A stretch of 64,000 nt of DNA. It comes from Nostoc linckia NIES-25. GTDB taxonomy: Bacteria; Cyanobacteriota; Cyanobacteriia; Cyanobacteriales; Nostocaceae. The position numbers and the translations under genes are program-made. The notes under the pieces were generated by a model. The model ran no database searches. It was not told where the DNA came from and was given only the letters and a program-made list of their open reading frames with translations. Positions within the stretch are counted from its first letter, which is position 1. Every line of letters starts with the position of its first letter. The DNA lies in contig NZ_AP018222.1 in NCBI RefSeq assembly GCF_002368035.1, forward strand, positions 4,271,534 to 4,335,533. The letters run 5' to 3'. This document shows positions 60,074 through 64,000 of the stretch, piece after piece.

Positions 60074-60463
60074 TGGTATGCACCGATAAACTACATAATA
60101 ATTAACTGCATCAATAATATGTAACTCAACTTAATTATAATTAGTAAATCAATTACTCTATTTCATTTTTTTAATATCATAATAAATATTATGATTTCAC
60201 ATTATTCTTTGTTTGATTGACATTTTAAGTTGTTTTATATATAAACACAAGCATAAGCCTTTTCATATAAAACAACTTAATCATTAGGCATTTTAATCTG
60301 TACTTAAATCTGAGTTATGAGTCAATACGGTTCAGCTAAAGAAATTTATCTGCTCAGGTAGGCAGGGGAAATAGGGAGAGATAAAAAAGCTTAACTGAAC
60401 TATATTGAGTCATGAGGTCAATGAAAATCAAGCTTGACTTTTTAGCTAACTTTAAGAAATAGT
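60074..60463. other. Intergenic region with a long hairpin inside the polysaccharide cluster
   Basis: 390 bases of AT-rich DNA, the largest gap in the cluster. Apart from the hairpin at 60225-60280 there is no gene. It may hold an internal promoter for the genes to its left. Confidence 0.5.
60225..60280 (-). terminator. 16-bp stem hairpin in the polysaccharide cluster
   Basis: Perfect arms TTAAGTTGTTTTATAT and ATATAAAACAACTTAA with a 24-base loop. Lies about 185 bases beyond the stop of the double-methyltransferase gene, so it could end that transcript; it could also be a small dispersed palindrome. Confidence 0.45.
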
Positions 60464-62680
60464 TTATGCTGCTTTTTGCATCACAATTATTGCTTGTGGA
60501 ATAACAGTAGAGTCATACATAAAATCACGAAATATTAAAAAACGTGTCCACTCTCGCTCTACATAGCCACGGGGAATCAAAGTTTCTCCATAAAATGATG
60601 CAGGTCTGGAGACTCCTCCACCAGTCGCTTCATGTAAAAATTTTCCATTATCATATGCGCTTAAGGCAGCATGATAATCCACAAATGAGTTAGCTAATCC
60701 CTGTGCGTGTGAATCGTTGTGAGATCCGTCCTCGCGCAGCGAACGGCATAAATCTAAATGCGATCTGCTTCGAGTTGTAACAATTAGTAATCCATTGGGT
60801 TTTAGTATTCTAGAAAATTCTTCTATCCACTTAATATGTGTTGCTTCATTGAGATGAGAAAAAACTGAGTAAGCATAGATTAAATCGAAACTTTCACTAG
60901 GTAATTCAGATGGAGGCGATGAGTTAACAACATTATATTTTCCATACTTTACAGTCTTTCTACAAAGATTTATCATTTCCTCATCCACATCCACACCATA
61001 GACATTATTTATAGGAACATCCTTGAGGAAAAAACGAATAATTCTTCCCCAACCACAGCCAAAATCTAACACATGGCTATCCGATGATAAATCCTGCCCA
61101 AACGAAGACAAGTATTTTTTGATAATACAGTAAAAATTAAAAGCTTCTTGAAGATTATACTTTGCAGTGGAACCTACTGAGGAAATTTGTATTTCATCAG
61201 ATGGAAATCCAGGTAACTCTATGCCATTAATTATTGGGTTATTTACACTTTGTAAAAGTACTTTGAGCCAATCTTCATTATTAAAATTATGAAAAACATC
61301 CCGCAGTTCTATAGAACCAGCTGGTTTGTCCTCCATTTCCCTCTTCTTAACCAAATTCAAAAACTTTTTTACCTTCAACCATTGTGTCCGTAACTTCCAA
61401 AATTTACTTGTCTGCATTGCCTCAACTTGATTCTGAGTATTCTGGAAATTGACTTTCATTTGTTGAAGCTCTAACTCTAACTCTTTTAACTTAGTTTGAG
61501 TTTGTTGTAACTGAGATTGAGATTGCTCTAATTCTATCTGAGTTTGTTGTAACTGAGATTGAGATTGCTCTAATTCTATCTGAGTTTGTTGTAACTGAGA
61601 TTGAGATTGCTTTAATTCTGTCTGAGTTTGTTGCACTTGAGATTGGGATTGTTTTAATTCTGTCTGAGTTTGTTGCACTTGAGATTGGGATTGCTTTAAT
61701 TCTGTCTGTGTTTGTTCTACTTGAGATTGAAATTGCTTTAATTCTGTCTGTGTTTGTTCTACTTGAGATTGAAATTGCTTTAATTCTGTCTGTGTTTGTT
61801 CTACTTGAGATTGGGATTGCTTTAATTCTATTTGTGTTTGTTCTAATTTAGATTGACATTGGTTTAATTCTGATTGTGTTTGTTGTAATTGCAATCGTGT
61901 TTGCTCTAAAACTTCCCCAGTTTGACGCCAACCTATTTCCATCCAGTTTAATAAATCATCCTGGCTATCAATATAAACTGAATCAATATTTGGGTTATTA
62001 GTAAGACTCTTATCTGAACATATTGCAAAAAAATAAATTGGTGAATTTAAACTAGGAACTTTTTGCTTGACTTGGTTAGCATCTGTTGTAAAAGCTTGAA
62101 AAATGTTTGCTTGAGAATTTTCTAATTTAAATATGAAAGATCCTATAGCCATTCTTTGCCCATAAATTTCAACATAATCAAAATAACGTCTTAATAGAAC
62201 TGTTAATTCGTCATAATAAAGCTCTTTGACATGAAATGGATTAGAATATTTAGGTTCATCTGAATAAGTTAAGCGATTAGGAGAGGAAATAATTAATATT
62301 CCACCAGGCTTAAGAACTCGCTTAATCTCCTGCATCATTTCTTCATGCTTATCGTGATGCTCGATTGTTTCAAAAGATGTTACTACGTCAACTGAATTAT
62401 CGGGTAGCGGTATTGAATCGCACGAACCCACCATAAATGTTACATTCTTATGAGTACTATACTCTTTAGTGGCATACTCTACAACTTCAGAATTAATATC
62501 AACTCCAACAACTGATTTGGCTACACTTGCGAGTAATGCACAACCATATCCCTCACCGCAAGCAATATCTAATACAGATTTCCCAGCTACATAGTCAACA
62601 CATAGAGCATATCGATGTAGATGCTCATATTTAATTTGACCATTTAGAGAAGGAACATATCTCTCACCTGTAATTTCCAT
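60464..62680 (-). CDS. Double SAM methyltransferase joined by a repeated coiled coil
   Basis: 738 residues from ATG 62680 (a TTG at 62692 would add four). The first methyltransferase (about 1-190) has V-L-D-I-A-C-G-E-G-Y-G and L-K-P-G-G. A coiled coil of about ten 14-residue Gln/Ser/Thr/Glu repeats (Q-T-Q-T-E-L-K-Q-S-Q-S-Q-V-Q type, about 258-400) ends in the S-K-F-W-K-L-R-x-x-W-L motif often seen beside cyanobacterial glycosyltransferases. The second methyltransferase (about 510-735) has V-L-D-F-G-C-G-W-G-R and G-V-D-V-D-E. The coiled coil may set the distance between active sites, as in chain-length-control proteins of ABC-exported O-antigens. Confidence 0.9.
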   Translation of the reverse strand: MEITGERYVPSLNGQIKYEHLHRYALCVDYVAGKSVLDIACGEGYGCALLASVAKSVVGVDINSEVVEYATKEYSTHKNVTFMVGSCDSIPLPDNSVDVVTSFETIEHHDKHEEMMQEIKRVLKPGGILIISSPNRLTYSDEPKYSNPFHVKELYYDELTVLLRRYFDYVEIYGQRMAIGSFIFKLENSQANIFQAFTTDANQVKQKVPSLNSPIYFFAICSDKSLTNNPNIDSVYIDSQDDLLNWMEIGWRQTGEVLEQTRLQLQQTQSELNQCQSKLEQTQIELKQSQSQVEQTQTELKQFQSQVEQTQTELKQFQSQVEQTQTELKQSQSQVQQTQTELKQSQSQVQQTQTELKQSQSQLQQTQIELEQSQSQLQQTQIELEQSQSQLQQTQTKLKELELELQQMKVNFQNTQNQVEAMQTSKFWKLRTQWLKVKKFLNLVKKREMEDKPAGSIELRDVFHNFNNEDWLKVLLQSVNNPIINGIELPGFPSDEIQISSVGSTAKYNLQEAFNFYCIIKKYLSSFGQDLSSDSHVLDFGCGWGRIIRFFLKDVPINNVYGVDVDEEMINLCRKTVKYGKYNVVNSSPPSELPSESFDLIYAYSVFSHLNEATHIKWIEEFSRILKPNGLLIVTTRSRSHLDLCRSLREDGSHNDSHAQGLANSFVDYHAALSAYDNGKFLHEATGGGVSRPASFYGETLIPRGYVEREWTRFLIFRDFMYDSTVIPQAIIVMQKAA
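61487..61909 (-). repeat. 42-bp coding tandem repeat (coiled coil)
   Basis: About ten 42-base units, each encoding two heptads, in the linker of the double methyltransferase. The middle units are nearly identical at DNA level, which points to recent expansion. Confidence 0.9.
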
Positions 62681-62702
62681 ACTTTCTATCAATTTGATAA
62701 AA

Positions 62703-63380
62703 TTACTTTACTGCTACTAAAGCTTGTGCAGAAGGATAGTCAACAGAGAACAACCGACACTCTGTAAATCCTGCTTGGATTACGTGCTTCCACGCGTCAC
62801 ATCCATATTCTGTATGAACTACAAAATCTGGTTGATTTTCTTGAGAACCATGATAACTTGCAGGCATACCTTCTCTAGAAATAGTTAGCCTATCAACAAC
62901 CATAGGTATAGTAAAAGCACAATATCCACCAGGCTTTAATATCCTGTAGCACTCCGATAAACCTCTAATTGGATGCTTGATGTGTTCTAAAACATCTGAA
63001 TGAACAACCAAATCAAAAGTCATATTTGCAATTTTCATATTCATCATATCTATTTCCGGATATACCTTTAAAGTATGACTCGGTATTTCGACTAAAAACT
63101 TTGTTAAACTCCCGGCTTCATTGATTTCTAGGATTTGTAAGTTTTGGATTTTTTTCTGTTTAACAAAATCTTGAAAAAAACCTGTATAGCCAAAACATCT
63201 CATTATTGCTTTAGCTAGTACCATTGAGCGTAAGTTAGATTTGCAGTCTATACAATGTAGACCTTGCTGTTTGTTAATATATTCAACTTCATAAGGTGCT
63301 ATACGCCATTCATCGATTAATTCTTTCCACAGAACATCGTAAGCATTTAAGTTACTGGAGCCGCAACAATAACAAATCAT
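62703..63380 (-). CDS. SAM-dependent methyltransferase with an N-terminal zinc-binding motif
   Basis: 225 residues. The N-terminus has C-Y-C-C and later C-I-D-C, likely a zinc knuckle. The methyltransferase part is weak at motif I (I-L-E-I-N-E-A-G-S-L) but clear later: D-L-V-V-H-S-D-V-L-E-H and R-I-L-K-P-G-G-Y. Such zinc-tipped methyltransferases occur in surface polysaccharide loci. The start ATG overlaps the stop of the Wzt-like gene (ATGA). Confidence 0.85.
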   Translation of the reverse strand: MICYCCGSSNLNAYDVLWKELIDEWRIAPYEVEYINKQQGLHCIDCKSNLRSMVLAKAIMRCFGYTGFFQDFVKQKKIQNLQILEINEAGSLTKFLVEIPSHTLKVYPEIDMMNMKIANMTFDLVVHSDVLEHIKHPIRGLSECYRILKPGGYCAFTIPMVVDRLTISREGMPASYHGSQENQPDFVVHTEYGCDAWKHVIQAGFTECRLFSVDYPSAQALVAVK

Positions 63381-64000
63381 TTGACTAAGGTATTTGTTAA
63401 TAATTGATTTGTTAAGAAAATATCTACTTCATGGGAAACGGTAACTTTAGTAAATCTAATAAAACCAAAAGTTAAATCGGTAACCCCGGATTCTATCGCA
63501 ACAGGAGCCTGCAACCAATCCATCATTTCATGGCTTTCCTGGCTACCATCGGCCACAGCTGGTTCAAGTGAATAATTATCACTTTTAATATGAGGCCATT
63601 TTATGCTAAAAATCACACTAATTAGTTTTTCTTTTTCAAATTTTGGTAGTGGATACTTATATTGGTCTGTGTTCCATCCAGCAATCGGTACTCTTAATCT
63701 GTCATACATTGTAATACCAAAAATTGGACTTTCAACGTAGTCGTGACTGAGAATTTTTGTGCAGATTATCAAAGTATCATCAGGCATAACAAAACCTGTT
63801 TTTTGCCCTTCCTTGTTAAAAATTTCCAAACTTAAAATTTCACAACGTCCGGTACCAAACCTCTTAACTGTCGGAAATGCCAGAAATTCTTTACCCGTAA
63901 AACAATTTTGATTTAAATTTTCTATATATTTATCGGATTTAACTTCTATGTTACCTTTGGAATTTTTGATAATTTCTATCTCTGGTTGGGAATCACTTAA
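63377..64000 (-). CDS. wzt: C-terminal part of a Wzt-like ABC exporter ATP-binding protein (partial)
   Basis: The leftward frame is open from the window edge, so the true start lies outside. A TTG at 63829 that could be mistaken for a start falls inside the conserved domain. The visible 207 residues are the carbohydrate-binding C-terminal domain of Wzt: V-K-R-F-G-T-G-R-C-E-I-L-S, then S-P-I-F-G-I-T-M-Y-D-R and A-G-W-N-T, the usual G-x-N-T corner. This domain recognises the finished O-polysaccharide and controls export through Wzm/Wzt. The ATPase domain and wzm should be just beyond the edge. Confidence 0.8.
   Translation of the reverse strand, partial: LSDSQPEIEIIKNSKGNIEVKSDKYIENLNQNCFTGKEFLAFPTVKRFGTGRCEILSLEIFNKEGQKTGFVMPDDTLIICTKILSHDYVESPIFGITMYDRLRVPIAGWNTDQYKYPLPKFEKEKLISVIFSIKWPHIKSDNYSLEPAVADGSQESHEMMDWLQAPVAIESGVTDLTFGFIRFTKVTVSHEVDIFLTNQLLTNTLVK

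Noticed and set aside
63377..63829. Complete 150-residue gene starting at a TTG.
   Set aside because: The frame is open to the window end and the preceding residues (F-P-T-V-K-R-F-G-T-G-R) belong to the Wzt C-terminal domain, so it is a partial larger gene.

Overview
The window looks like chromosome of a filamentous, heterocyst-forming-type cyanobacterium (Nostoc/Anabaena group). The evidence is a photosystem II gene (psbZ), very frequent HIP1 octamers (GCGATCGC), many runs of 7-8 bp tandem repeats of the kind known from Nostocales, and large multidomain proteins typical of the group (TPR-CHAT, zinc-ribbon Ser/Thr kinase fused to a receptor domain, DHH-CBS-tRNA nucleotidyltransferase). No rRNA, prophage, CRISPR array or complete insertion sequence was seen; the mobile DNA consists of small non-coding palindromes, MITE-like elements and one intein.

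Left part (1-17 kb): mostly housekeeping genes as single units. They are a DedA membrane protein, a Gfo/Idh/MocA oxidoreductase, queC (queuosine precursor), a DUF21-CBS membrane protein, two exported proteins of unknown function, tRNA-Met(CAU), pyrE, two Uma2-type proteins, a DHH-CBS-tRNA nucleotidyltransferase fusion, psbZ followed by ribH, tRNA-Gly(GCC), a 1.2 kb stretch without a clear gene but with a long RNA-like hairpin, a zinc-ribbon membrane protein, and proA.

Middle part (16.7-43.9 kb): a Tat-exported PhoD-type phosphatase with a possible Pho box; a TPR-CHAT protein whose catalytic His appears replaced by Tyr, next to a gene for a stand-alone copy of its N-terminal domain; dnaX interrupted by a 226-residue mini-intein that itself carries a genomic palindrome; a membrane glycosyltransferase; an EbsA-like small protein; a receptor-type Ser/Thr kinase; a MoaD/ThiS-like protein; a large exported lamin-tail-domain protein; a two-gene ATPase unit whose second protein has a Gly-Val tandem-repeat membrane region; a repeat-rich non-coding kilobase; a BlaI-M56 peptidase pair; and comB.

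Right part (44-64 kb): about 20 kb of leftward, mostly closely packed genes for surface polysaccharide. In transcription order the visible part is: C-terminal part of a Wzt-like ABC exporter ATPase (cut by the window edge), two methyltransferase genes (one a double methyltransferase joined by a coiled coil), a two-domain glycosyltransferase, a PhyH-type oxygenase, a polytopic membrane protein, a GtrA-GT2 fusion, two sugar-nucleotide epimerases flanking a methyltransferase, two GT2 and one GT4 glycosyltransferases, then rmlA, rmlC and rmlD. The cluster probably makes a dTDP-deoxysugar-containing O-antigen or exopolysaccharide exported by an ABC (Wzm/Wzt) route. rmlB and wzm are not in the window.

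The whole window is peppered with repeats: seven copies of a purine/pyrimidine hairpin placed just after genes, four copies of a TAGAGACG palindrome family (one inside the intein, one supplying a stop codon), and several MITE-like elements.
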